Assembly: GCA_028290085.1 (NCBI GenBank)
Contig: JAQGKN010000254.1
Location: 1 to 11,163 of the forward strand
From: Hyphomicrobiales bacterium
Lineage (GTDB): Bacteria; Pseudomonadota; Alphaproteobacteria; Rhizobiales; Beijerinckiaceae
Direction: 5' to 3'
DNA length: 11,163 nucleotides
In this document: one piece after another, positions 1-6,362 of the stretch
Layout of the letters: each line of letters begins with the position of its first letter
Numbering within the stretch: position 1 is the first letter of the stretch
Notes under the pieces: model-generated
The model's database searches: none
The model's input: only the letters and a program-made list of their open reading frames with translations
Told to the model about the DNA's origin: nothing
Position numbers and translations under genes: made by a program

Positions 1-157
1 GTACAGCGGCTGGTACAACGGCCTCGCCAAGAAACATGCGGTCAACGTGCCGCGCGTGAAGGAGGGCATCCACAACGTGATCGTCTATTGCAAGGCAAAT
101 ACAGGCAAGCGTGTCATCCAGGCAATCGACGCGGTGCTGAAGTCCGAACGCAAGTAA
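1..157 (+). CDS. HdeA/HdeB-like periplasmic protein, C-terminal part
   Basis: Only the last 51 codons are present (frame starting at base 2, stop TAA at 155-157); the gene begins before the window. The visible tail reads YSGWYNGLAKKHAV, then a segment with VIVYCKANTG and a basic end, SERK. The order W-x-G-x(Y/W)-N-G, then a V-x-x-YC-K-x-N segment, then a short terminal helix resembles alphaproteobacterial members of the HdeA/HdeB family. These are small secreted proteins with one disulfide, and the E. coli members are acid-stress chaperones. The family call rests on a short stretch, and the first conserved Cys and the signal peptide lie outside the window. It is followed by a hairpin at 163-216 and appears unrelated to the cytochrome cassette downstream. 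The coding frame is fairly sure; the function is tentative. Confidence 0.6.
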   Translation, partial: YSGWYNGLAKKHAVNVPRVKEGIHNVIVYCKANTGKRVIQAIDAVLKSERK

Positions 158-162
158 TCGCC

Positions 163-216
163 CTCGAAATCTGAAGTGCAAGTGCCCGGCCGCAAGCCGA
201 GCACTTGCCGTTCGAG
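163..216 (+). terminator. Nested hairpin after the HdeA-like gene, possible terminator
   Basis: The main stem pairs GCAAGTGC (178-185) with GCACTTGC (201-208). After one C/A mismatch it continues with CGGC (187-190) against GCCG (196-199), closing on a 5-base loop. An outer pair, CTCGAA (163-168) with TTCGAG (211-216), flanks it. The structure begins 5 bases after the stop codon. There is no T-run on the plus strand, so it is not a textbook rho-independent terminator. It could instead protect the mRNA 3' end or attenuate read-through into the cytochrome gene at 277. Confidence 0.5.
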
Positions 217-276
217 CTGTCCGAGGCCATGATGCATGAAAATCGCTTCATATAAGGCGAGCCTCCGCGGATAACG

Positions 277-1206
277 ATGCGGCCGCTGGTCTGGATTCTC
301 GCATTTTTGTGTATGTCGCCTGTGGCCTTCGCAGCCGACAAGCCGGACTGGGCCTTCCCGGTTACCGAAAAGATCCAGCCGCAGGTTCCCCCCGACGATG
401 GGAAGCCGAAGACGGCACCGGGATCGTCAAAGACCTACACCAGGACGGAAATCGAGGATCTCTTCAACCCGCCCGACTGGTATCCGGACATGCATCCGCC
501 GATGCCACGCGTCGTTTCCAACGGCAATGCGCCTCAGGTGCGCGCGTGTGCGGCCTGCCACTTGCCGATCGGTACAGGACACGACGAATCGGCCAATGTG
601 GCTAGCCTCCCCGTCAGCTACTTCCTGCAGCAGATGGCCGACTACAAGAGCGGCGCTCGCAAGGGTTCGGGCTCGATGACGACCATCGCAAAAAGCATCA
701 GCGACGAGGAAGCCCGCGCCGCTGCCGAATATTTTGCATCGATCAAGCCACGCCCATGGATCAAGGTCATCGAGACGGCCGATGTCGCGAAGACCTATGT
801 CGGACCCGGAAACAAACGGCTGGTCCACCCCGATCGTACGATGGAGCCCATCGGACGGCGGATCATCGAAATCCCTGAAAACGAGACGCGCGTTCTCAAC
901 CGCGATCCGGGTTCCGGGTTCGTCGCCTTCGTACCCGTGGGCGCCATTGCCAAAGGGCAGGCTTTGGTCGCGGGCGGCGGTGGGACGACCGCCTGCGCGA
1001 ACTGCCATGGAGCCGACCTCAAGGGCACCGCCGAGATTCCTGGGCTCGCAGGACGGACGGCGACTTACATCGTGCGCCAATTGTTCATGACGCAAAGCGG
1101 TGAGCGCGATGGGGTCGGGACTCACCCCATGAAGGCCGTCGTCGCACAATTGCAGACCGAAGATATGCTGAATATTGCGGCCTATCTCGCATCAATGACA
1201 CCGTGA
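277..1206 (+). CDS. Periplasmic diheme cytochrome c, SoxC-associated
   Basis: A 309-residue exported cytochrome. The N-terminus (MRPLVWILAFLCMSPVAFAA) is a Sec signal peptide cleaved near residue 20. Two covalent heme sites are visible: CAACH at 91-95 and CANCH at 240-244. Likely axial methionines are M134 in GSGSM and M285 in HPMKA. Each site sits in a class-I-like cytochrome domain of about 90-100 residues, joined by a linker of about 65 residues. The likely role is to carry electrons from the SoxC-like enzyme encoded 51 bases downstream to the respiratory chain; this is inferred from position. The start at 277 is the first ATG after an in-frame TAA at 253-255, so it cannot extend far upstream. 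The ribosome site is weak (GGCGAG, about 15 bases upstream). It does not resemble SoxD closely, so I give no symbol. Confidence 0.92.
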   Translation: MRPLVWILAFLCMSPVAFAADKPDWAFPVTEKIQPQVPPDDGKPKTAPGSSKTYTRTEIEDLFNPPDWYPDMHPPMPRVVSNGNAPQVRACAACHLPIGTGHDESANVASLPVSYFLQQMADYKSGARKGSGSMTTIAKSISDEEARAAAEYFASIKPRPWIKVIETADVAKTYVGPGNKRLVHPDRTMEPIGRRIIEIPENETRVLNRDPGSGFVAFVPVGAIAKGQALVAGGGGTTACANCHGADLKGTAEIPGLAGRTATYIVRQLFMTQSGERDGVGTHPMKAVVAQLQTEDMLNIAAYLASMTP

Positions 1207-1257
1207 CACGAATTCAAAAAGCGCATGGGCCGGAGAGCCCTACAAGGGGAGTGAGAC

Positions 1258-2589
1258 ATGGCCAGACGCAGGGACCCCGGGGACGGGCGTGAGCCGTCGG
1301 CGCTCGATCAGGTCGCAGGCAACGGGCTGCTGAACAGGCGCATGCTGCTCGGTCGCGGCATGGTGTTGGCGGGCGCCGCCACCGGCGTCGCCGCCTCGGC
1401 TGCAAGCGCGGGCGCAGAGCCCCTCGCGGATGCGGAGTGGAGCCGGCATCAGGGAACGACGAGCAAGGACGTCGACCCCCGCTCGCGCTTCGAAGACAAG
1501 GTCAAGCGCACATTGTCGAACCCCAACGGCGAACCGCGCACGCAGCACGCGCGCACGCCCCATCACCTCCTCAACGGAACGGTGACGCCGAACCACCTTC
1601 ATTTCACGATCGTGCACACAGGCGCACCCGACATCGACCCGAGCCAGCACAAGCTGGTAATTCATGGACTCGTGAAGCAGCCCATGGTCTTCACGCTCGA
1701 CAAGCTCGCGCGCTATCCCATGGAATCGCGCATGGCCTTCGTCGAATGCGGTGGCAATTCCGCGCCGATGTTCTCGCCCGAACCGGTACAGGCCAATGTG
1801 CAGGCCATTCACGGCCTGGTGTCCAATGCCGAATGGACGGGCGTTAGGCTGTCCACGCTGCTTGAAGAGACGGGCGTCGACCCAAAGGCAAAGTGGTTTA
1901 TCGCAGAGGGCGCCGACAAGTCGGCTCTGTCGCGCTCCGTGCCGCTGAAGAAGGCGATGGATGATGCGCTCATCGCGCTCTACCAGAACGGCGAACGCAT
2001 CATGCCCGGCAACGGCTATCCCATGCGCCTGCTCGTGCCGGGCTTCGAAGGCAATATGAACGTCAAATATCTCCGGCGTATCCAGCTGACGGACCAGCCG
2101 GCCATGACGTTTCACGAGTCACGCAATTACTCGCCGGTCCTGCCAGATGGCACGGCCTATAAATTCTACTTCATCAACGAAGTGAAGTCGTTCATCACCA
2201 ACCCATCCTTCGGATTGAACCTGAAAGAGCCGGGCTATTATGAAATTTCCGGAGTCGCCTATTCCGGCACCGGGCGTATTTCACGCGTCGCCGTAAGCGC
2301 GGACGGCGGTGTTTCCTGGGCCGATGCCGCTCTGCAAGGCCCCCTCAATCCGAAAGCCTTCACGCGCTTTCACATGCCCTGGCACTGGAATGGGGGACCG
2401 GCTGTGCTCGCAAGCCGGGCGTGGGATGAAGCTGGAAACGTGCAGCCCATGCGCTCGGAATTCGTGGCGACACGCGGCCAGACCAAGCAGCCCGTCAAGA
2501 ACCTCCTCGGCTTTCCAAACCAGCATTACAACAGCATCACCAGCTGGGGCGTCGACAGCAAAGGGGAGATCACAAATGTCTACATCTGA
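1258..2589 (+). CDS. soxC: SoxC-like sulfite dehydrogenase, molybdenum subunit
   Basis: A 443-residue molybdopterin oxidoreductase of the sulfite oxidase family. A twin-arginine signal is visible (NRRMLLGRG, RR at 27-28, then a hydrophobic Ala/Gly-rich stretch to about 53), so the folded, cofactor-loaded protein should be exported by Tat. The cofactor domain spans roughly 105-280 and contains FVECGGNS, with C164 as the expected molybdenum ligand. Other SoxC-like blocks are HGLVKQP (136-142), SRSVPLKKAMDDA (225-237) and EGNMNVKYLRRI (264-275). The C-terminal dimerisation domain (about 295-405) contains ISRVAVSADGG. In sulfur oxidisers SoxC pairs with cytochrome SoxD to oxidise SoxY-bound sulfane sulfur; free sulfite is another possible substrate. 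The start is backed by AAGGGGAG at 1244-1251, six bases from the ATG. The next gene overlaps its 3' end by 14 bases. Family assignment is firm; the exact substrate is not. Confidence 0.9.
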   Translation: MARRRDPGDGREPSALDQVAGNGLLNRRMLLGRGMVLAGAATGVAASAASAGAEPLADAEWSRHQGTTSKDVDPRSRFEDKVKRTLSNPNGEPRTQHARTPHHLLNGTVTPNHLHFTIVHTGAPDIDPSQHKLVIHGLVKQPMVFTLDKLARYPMESRMAFVECGGNSAPMFSPEPVQANVQAIHGLVSNAEWTGVRLSTLLEETGVDPKAKWFIAEGADKSALSRSVPLKKAMDDALIALYQNGERIMPGNGYPMRLLVPGFEGNMNVKYLRRIQLTDQPAMTFHESRNYSPVLPDGTAYKFYFINEVKSFITNPSFGLNLKEPGYYEISGVAYSGTGRISRVAVSADGGVSWADAALQGPLNPKAFTRFHMPWHWNGGPAVLASRAWDEAGNVQPMRSEFVATRGQTKQPVKNLLGFPNQHYNSITSWGVDSKGEITNVYI

Positions 2590-3109
2590 ACGCGTGGTCT
2601 TTTCGCTCGCGGTCCTGCTGCTCGGATCATCTCTGGCGCTGGCTGAAGATCGGAAGCTCGGCACACCTATCACCGAAGCCGACATCAAGGCCTTGAACAT
2701 CACCATCCTGCCGGATGGAACCAACCTGCCAGCCGGGAAGGGCACTGCGGCCGAGGGCGCAAAGATCTTCGCGGAGAAATGCATGGCCTGCCATGGCGAA
2801 GGCGGCAAAGGCGGCCCATTTGCCACGCTCGTGTCCGACGCTCCACTTAAAGGCAATGGCATCGAAGCGCCCAAGACCATCAAGAATTTCTGGGCCAATG
2901 CGACGACAGTCTACGATTACATCCGGCGCGCCATGCCCTGGCCGGGGCCACGCACCCTCAGCGATGAAGAGGTCTATTCGCTCGTCGCCTATATCCTCGC
3001 ATCCAACAAGATCATCGATGCGGACGCAGAGATGAATGCACAGACGCTGCCCAAGGTGAAAATGCCAAATCGCGACAATTTCATCATCAGGTTCCCGGAC
3101 AAGATCTGA
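2576..3109 (+). CDS. Monoheme cytochrome c, like the SoxD N-terminal domain
   Basis: A 177-residue exported cytochrome. The signal peptide ends at ALA-ED (residue 23). One heme site, CMACH, is at 69-73, and M120 in RRAMPWP is the likely sixth ligand. The pattern LPDGTNLPAGKG, TIKNFW, VYDYIRRAMP, LSDEEVYSLVAYIL and KMPNRDNF follows the N-terminal heme domain of SoxD as I know it, but the second SoxD heme domain is missing. The likely role is immediate electron acceptor of the SoxC-like enzyme. The start at 2576 is chosen over an in-frame upstream ATG at 2309 because AAGGGGAG (2561-2568) lies seven bases before it and because only this start gives a signal peptide. The 14-base overlap with the preceding gene implies translational coupling, which suits two subunits made in fixed proportion. 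A strong hairpin follows the stop. Confidence 0.92.
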   Translation: MSTSERVVFSLAVLLLGSSLALAEDRKLGTPITEADIKALNITILPDGTNLPAGKGTAAEGAKIFAEKCMACHGEGGKGGPFATLVSDAPLKGNGIEAPKTIKNFWANATTVYDYIRRAMPWPGPRTLSDEEVYSLVAYILASNKIIDADAEMNAQTLPKVKMPNRDNFIIRFPDKI

Positions 3110-3124
3110 AGATCGCGCTGATGC

Positions 3125-3157
3125 AAAAAAACCCAGCGGCGATGCCGCCGCTGGGTT
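3125..3157. terminator. Terminator shared by convergent genes
   Basis: A perfect 12-bp stem pairs AACCCAGCGGCG (3130-3141) with CGCCGCTGGGTT (3146-3157) around a 4-base loop. Seven A residues at 3125-3131 become a U-run on the minus-strand transcript, giving a textbook rho-independent terminator for the beta-barrel gene that ends at 3191. On the plus strand it lies 20 bases after the cytochrome stop but has only a weak T-rich tail, so it probably works less well in that direction. Confidence 0.88.
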
Positions 3158-3190
3158 CGATTATTGTTGGGCCGGGTACGGCCGATCAGA

Positions 3191-3901
3191 TCAGAAGCGG
3201 TAGTTCAGACCAGCGCGCACGACCTGGCTCTTGACGGCGGTGCTGACCGTGATGTCACGGACCGGGCCGACCATCGTGTAGGACTTCTTGCCAAGGTCTG
3301 CGTAGAGATATTCGATCTTCGCGCTGATGTTGTTCGTGATCGCATATTCGAGACCGGCACCGATGACCCAGCCGTACTGGGTTCCGCTCGCCGAACGGTT
3401 GTCGCCGCCCAGCGACGAGGTGACGTTGGTGAGCGTGCCCTTGGCGCCGCCAACGGCAAGGCCGCCGGCGCCGTAGATCAACAGCTTGTCGATGGCGTAG
3501 CCGACGCGGCCACGGAAGGTGCCCATCCAATCGAGCTTGCCACCGGGGACCGACGGAAGGAGCGCCAGCGGGTCGAGAGCCGAACCGTTGCCCTTCTGCG
3601 CGCTGCCCATGACGTCGGCTTCGAGACCGAACACGAAGCTGGAGACCTGGTAATTGTAACCAGCGGTCACGCCGCCCACGAAGCCATCGGTGCGGACACT
3701 CACGGTGCCGGGCACGAAGATGGAGGTGCTCTTCTGCGTACCGAAACCGTAGCCGGCGACGGCGCCGACGTAGAAGCCGGTCCAGGTGAAGGCGGGGGGA
3801 GCGACATAAACGGGAGCGCGCGTGCGGCTGGGAAGGTCAGCTGCCGAAGCGACGACGGGCAGCAGGCACATCGCGGCGCCAATGGCGATTTTCTTGAACA
3901 T
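3191..3901 (-). CDS. Omp25/Omp31-type outer-membrane beta-barrel protein
   Basis: A 236-residue small outer-membrane protein. The signal peptide is MFKKIAIGAAMCLLPVVASA, cleaved before ADLPS. A proline-rich linker (RTRAPVYVAPPA) leads into FTWTGFYVGAVAGYGFG, the hallmark first strand of the rhizobial/Brucella Omp25-Omp31-RopB group. Alternating hydrophobic strands follow, for example FVGGVTAGYNYQ, SFVFGLEADV, RGRVGYAIDKLLIYGAGGLAVG, YGWVIGAGLEYAI and SAKIEYLYADLG. The end, RAGLNYRF, has the terminal Phe recognised by the BAM assembly machinery. Members help outer-membrane integrity; a transport role is unproven. The start at 3901 is chosen over a longer reading frame to 4009 because it gives the signal peptide at residue 1 and is preceded by AGAGG. 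The gene ends against a strong terminator. It lies downstream of tctC on the same strand with no clear terminator between, but its own upstream region carries a palindrome. Confidence 0.92.
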   Translation of the reverse strand: MFKKIAIGAAMCLLPVVASAADLPSRTRAPVYVAPPAFTWTGFYVGAVAGYGFGTQKSTSIFVPGTVSVRTDGFVGGVTAGYNYQVSSFVFGLEADVMGSAQKGNGSALDPLALLPSVPGGKLDWMGTFRGRVGYAIDKLLIYGAGGLAVGGAKGTLTNVTSSLGGDNRSASGTQYGWVIGAGLEYAITNNISAKIEYLYADLGKKSYTMVGPVRDITVSTAVKSQVVRAGLNYRF

Positions 3902-3947
3902 GGAAGCCTCTGAAGTTTTGTAAGAGGTCCATCCGATACTGCAGTGA

Positions 3948-3968
3948 ACGTAACATTCTCTGTTACGT
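3948..3968. promoter_or_regulatory. Palindrome upstream of the beta-barrel gene
   Basis: The arms ACGTAACA (3948-3955) and TGTTACGT (3961-3968) are perfect inverted repeats around the 5-base spacer TTCTC. The site is 47-67 bases upstream of the ATG at 3901, where an operator or a 5'-UTR hairpin could act. A further half-site, CGTAAC, occurs at 3986-3991. I see no convincing -35/-10 pair to place the transcription start, so I cannot decide between DNA and RNA function. The rest of the 170-base gap (3902-4071) shows nothing else I recognise. Confidence 0.5.
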
Positions 3969-4071
3969 CGCCATTGGCGGAGGTGCGTAACCGAAGGGCA
4001 ACACATCAATTCCGACGTTTGCCTCCGGGTTAAAACCTCGACGTGGCGTGCCGTATTCGGCCCAGCCCTAG

Positions 4072-5091
4072 CTAGTTCGACGCGTAAATCCTGCGGATCA
4101 TCTCCACCATGTCCTTAGGCGCGGAATAGAGTTCGACGATCTTCTTTTGCAGCACGTCGCCTGCGGTCGCATCGACATCGAGACCCATGCGCTGCGCATC
4201 GGCCACGAGCTCGGGATCGCGCATCGTGTCCATGAACGCTTTGCGGAGAATGGCCACGCGGGCCGGCGGCACCTCTTTGGCAACCACGTAGGGCCTCGAA
4301 AAACTGGTCTGCGCATAAAACAGCGTCATCACCTTTCTCTGCAGATCCGTGGATGCGAAGTCGCTTGTGAGCGGCACACCGAGCTTCGTCAGATAAGGAT
4401 ATCCCTCAGCCGTTTCCTGCGCGATCAGCTTGATCGTACCCGCCTTGATCATCGGTTCGTACATGGAGGCCACGCCACCCCATGACTGGCCGCAGACGCC
4501 CTGGACCTCGCCTTTTTCAAGCGCCAGATTGACCTCTCGCGAGCCGGGATAACCCGACACGATCTTCAGCTTCGCCCCGAGCAGCTCTTTCAGCAGCATC
4601 GGGAAATCATAGGTCGCTCCGCCGGGCGCGCTCGCTCCAAGCACGAGCTCTTGTTTGAACAGGTCGGAAAAGATCTTCACCGGTGCGTCGCTTCGGACGG
4701 CGCAGACGTCGTAGTCGGTGTTGGCATTGCCGATGTAATTGAACTCGGCGGGATTATGCGTGGTGCGCGACTTTCCGTAAAACAGCGGCTCGACAACGGC
4801 GCCCATGTAGAGCGCGCCCACATAAGTGCCGTCTTTTGGAGCCGAATTGGCAATATAGGCAGCCGACACATTGCTACCCGCGCCCGCCATGTTGGACGCA
4901 ACGACCGAGGGATTGCCGGGAATGTGCTTGCCGAGGTATTTTGCGATCAGACGGCCGTAGACGTCGTAGCCGCCGCCCGGCGAGGAGCCGATGACCACGG
5001 TGACTTTCTTGCCCTCGTAGAAATTCTCGGGTTGATCCTGAGCGTGAGATCCGGCCGCTGTCGCCGCCAGCAGCACGGCAGCAAGTGTCAT
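4072..5091 (-). CDS. TctC/BUG family periplasmic substrate-binding protein
   Basis: A 339-residue binding protein of the tripartite tricarboxylate transporter (TctC, or BUG) family. These proteins bind carboxylates such as citrate, aromatic acids or nicotinate-type compounds in the periplasm. From this start the signal is MTLAAVLLAATAAGSHA, cleaved before QDQ. The family loop GSSPGGGYD is at 35-43, with D43 in the usual ligand-contact position. LIAKYLGKHIPGNPSVV and NMAGAGS follow, and the second lobe holds ASAPGGATYDFP. No TctA or TctB membrane subunit is nearby, as is common for the many orphan BUG proteins. The ATG at 5091 has a poor ribosome site, and three arginines that would suit a signal n-region lie just upstream in frame. 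A 15-codon reading frame with a good ribosome site ends at this ATG as ATGA. The start is therefore uncertain, or a base may be missing. Its position beside lysR suggests it delivers the substrate of the divergent enzyme operon. Confidence 0.88.
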   Translation of the reverse strand: MTLAAVLLAATAAGSHAQDQPENFYEGKKVTVVIGSSPGGGYDVYGRLIAKYLGKHIPGNPSVVASNMAGAGSNVSAAYIANSAPKDGTYVGALYMGAVVEPLFYGKSRTTHNPAEFNYIGNANTDYDVCAVRSDAPVKIFSDLFKQELVLGASAPGGATYDFPMLLKELLGAKLKIVSGYPGSREVNLALEKGEVQGVCGQSWGGVASMYEPMIKAGTIKLIAQETAEGYPYLTKLGVPLTSDFASTDLQRKVMTLFYAQTSFSRPYVVAKEVPPARVAILRKAFMDTMRDPELVADAQRMGLDVDATAGDVLQKKIVELYSAPKDMVEMIRRIYASN

Positions 5092-5135
5092 GCGCCGCCG
5101 TGACTTGGTGAGGTGATCTGGGTTCTCGAGTCCAT
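5088..5135 (-). other. Short leader reading frame coupled to tctC
   Basis: An ATG at 5135 is preceded by GGGAG (5143-5147 on the plus strand) with seven-base spacing, the best ribosome site in the region. It opens 15 codons (MDSRTQITSPSHGGA) ending in TGA, which overlaps the tctC ATG as ATGA. This could be a leader peptide coupled to tctC, or the true 5' end of tctC displaced by a one-base deletion. Joining the frames would give a basic n-region (RTQ...RRR) before the hydrophobic core. I cannot tell which from one sequence. Confidence 0.35.
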
Positions 5136-5210
5136 GTGCATTCTCCCGTGACGAGCGCGCCGATGGCGTCAAAACTGATCACAAGAGGCAGCAAGCACCG
5201 AGCCAGAAGT

Positions 5211-5237
5211 GCCGTCATTAAAGTGTCTAATGATGGC
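5211..5237. promoter_or_regulatory. LysR-type binding-site candidate upstream of tctC
   Basis: Ten-base arms GCCGTCATTA (5211-5220) and TAATGATGGC (5228-5237) are inverted repeats with one G/T mismatch around a 7-base spacer. The core ATTA-N7-TAAT contains T-N11-A (T5218, A5230), the usual LysR-family recognition format. The site lies about 120-146 bases upstream of the tctC ATG and just past the end of the lysR gene, which suits control of a separate tctC promoter. The same TGTCTAAT octamer appears at 6303-6310 in the other intergenic region. I could not place a convincing -10/-35 pair for tctC. Confidence 0.5.
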
Positions 5238-5282
5238 AAACAGCGCGAGTAACATGGTGACATCCGGCACGATGGCATGGCG

Positions 5283-6251
5283 TCATATGATGGTTTTCAG
5301 CCGTGCGCGGTGCTGGGTCGCTTCGGTTGCAAGCCAGGCCACGAAAGACCTTACTGCCGGGCTCGCGCTGCGGCCTTTCGCACTCAGTGCATAATATTCG
5401 CCTGCACTGGGCACGGGCTTCACGTCCTGCATGAAATGCAGGCTGCGGCGATAGTCCAGACCGGGCAGCACGACGCTGGGCACCAACGCGATGCCACGTC
5501 CTGCGCGTGCTTCTTCCAGGGCCATGAAGAAATGCCCGAATTCGAGCAGCGGTTCGCGTGGCTCTATAGTCAGCCCCTGCGCCCGCAGCCAGTCCGGCCA
5601 TCCATGGCGGCGGGTCGAGGTGTGGATGAGCGGGAATGTCCTGAGCGTTTCGGCGAGGCTGAGATCGCCGCCTGCGCGGCGGAGTTTCTTGGACATCACC
5701 GGCACGAGAATGTCGGGAAACAACTCGCGCGCTTCGACCTCGCTCCACGTGTTGGCCATCCGCAAATCGATGCGTGGGGCCGCCGCGTCGTAGCTTCGCT
5801 CGGGCAGAGGACCGACCCTGACGGCGACATCGACGCCACCTGAGAGATCGGCGGGCTCGATGGAGGTGACCATGCGCACCTCTATGCCCGGGTTCGCATT
5901 GGTGAACTTATGCAGCCGAGGCATGAGCCAGACCGAGCCGATGGTCGGCAGGACAGAGACCGTGATGGTCTGCGCTGACGGGCTCGCGCTGATGCTCTCG
6001 ACTCCACGCTCCAGCACGAGCAGGGCCGCGTTGACCGCCTCCAGGAATTTCGCGCCCGCGTCCGTCAGTGCAATGCGCCGCGTCATGCGCCTGAACAGCA
6101 GCACGCCGAGATCGTCTTCGAGCGCGGCGATCTGCCGACTGATGGCGCCCTGCGTCAGATTGAGTTCTTCAGCCGCCGCTGTGAAGGAAAGATGGCGCGC
6201 GGCGACCGCAAATCCCCTGATCGCTCCCAGATTGACGCGCGGTTTTTTCAT
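5283..6251 (-). CDS. LysR-family transcriptional regulator, GcvA-like
   Basis: A 322-residue LysR regulator of normal family length. The winged helix-turn-helix covers about residues 8-65 (AIRGFAVAARHLSFTAAAEELNLTQ is its first half, with AISRQIAALEDDLGVLLFRR following). RRIALTDAGAKFLEA leads into the linker helix, and the effector-binding domain starts near residue 95 (TITVSVLPTIGSVWLMPRL). The sequence style resembles the GcvA branch. It is transcribed away from the enzyme operon that starts at 6363 and lies upstream of tctC, the usual arrangement in which a LysR protein senses the pathway substrate and activates a divergent operon. The effector cannot be predicted. The start at 6251 gives the typical basic N-terminus (MKKPR); a weak GGA lies eight bases upstream. 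A good promoter lies just ahead of it. Confidence 0.95.
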   Translation of the reverse strand: MKKPRVNLGAIRGFAVAARHLSFTAAAEELNLTQGAISRQIAALEDDLGVLLFRRMTRRIALTDAGAKFLEAVNAALLVLERGVESISASPSAQTITVSVLPTIGSVWLMPRLHKFTNANPGIEVRMVTSIEPADLSGGVDVAVRVGPLPERSYDAAAPRIDLRMANTWSEVEARELFPDILVPVMSKKLRRAGGDLSLAETLRTFPLIHTSTRRHGWPDWLRAQGLTIEPREPLLEFGHFFMALEEARAGRGIALVPSVVLPGLDYRRSLHFMQDVKPVPSAGEYYALSAKGRSASPAVRSFVAWLATEATQHRARLKTII

Positions 6252-6279
6252 CGATCATCCATGCATGAGCTTTTCTCAT

Positions 6280-6308
6280 TTATAGGCTGCCGATAAATCG
6301 TTTGTCTA
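6280..6308 (-). promoter_or_regulatory. Sigma-70-type promoter of lysR
   Basis: Read on the minus strand, TAGACA (6308-6303) and CTATAA (6285-6280) are separated by 17 bases, close to the alphaproteobacterial housekeeping pattern TTGACR/CTATAT. Transcription would start near 6273, leaving a leader of about 20 bases before the ATG at 6251. The -35 box abuts the 12-bp palindrome at 6308-6319, so a bound regulator could block it, as in LysR autorepression. Confidence 0.55.
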
Positions 6309-6319
6309 ATCGTACGATT
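6291..6319. promoter_or_regulatory. Paired palindromes in the lysR/enzyme-operon gap
   Basis: Two neighbouring dyads lie between the divergent genes: CGAT-AA-ATCG (6291-6300) and the perfect 12-bp palindrome AATCGTACGATT (6308-6319). Their centres are 18 bases apart. AATCG occurs in the same orientation at 6296-6300 and 6308-6312, and inverted at 6315-6319. They overlap the lysR promoter and lie upstream of the operon start at 6363. A plausible plus-strand -10 box, TCTAAT, sits at 6305-6310 with no good -35, as expected for an activator-dependent promoter. The binding protein is most likely the adjacent LysR, but that is inference. Confidence 0.45.
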
Positions 6320-6362
6320 GCCGACCCAATGGAGGAACGCCCAGGACATACAGGACGCCTCC

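Noticed and set aside
427..1149. Minus-strand reading frame across the diheme cytochrome
   Set aside because: Shadow of a GC-rich gene; the plus-strand frame has the two heme motifs.
1240..2115. Minus-strand reading frame across the SoxC-like gene
   Set aside because: Shadow frame of low complexity rich in Arg, His and Ala; no family resemblance.
2309..2575. N-terminal extension of the monoheme cytochrome to an upstream in-frame ATG
   Set aside because: It lies wholly inside the SoxC-like gene; the ATG at 2576 has a strong ribosome site and gives a signal peptide.
3164..3913. Long plus-strand reading frame opposite the outer-membrane protein gene
   Set aside because: It mirrors the codons of the real minus-strand gene, has no recognisable domain, and the minus-strand protein has a signal peptide and family motifs.
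5092..5172. TTG start adding 27 residues to the TctC protein
   Set aside because: No ribosome site before the TTG and the added residues are not signal-like except the last three arginines; kept only as part of the start-site uncertainty.
4874..5278. Minus-strand frame containing a signal-like stretch MTALLARCLLPLVISF
   Set aside because: No ribosome site ahead of that Met, and the frame continues as an Arg-rich shadow of tctC; the hydrophobic run is probably chance.
5277..5843. Plus-strand reading frame across the LysR gene
   Set aside because: Shadow frame; the minus strand encodes a complete LysR protein.
6318..6362. TTG start adding 15 residues to the AspDH-like protein
   Set aside because: No ribosome site, and it would fall in the palindromic control region; the ATG at 6363 has AGGA at correct spacing.
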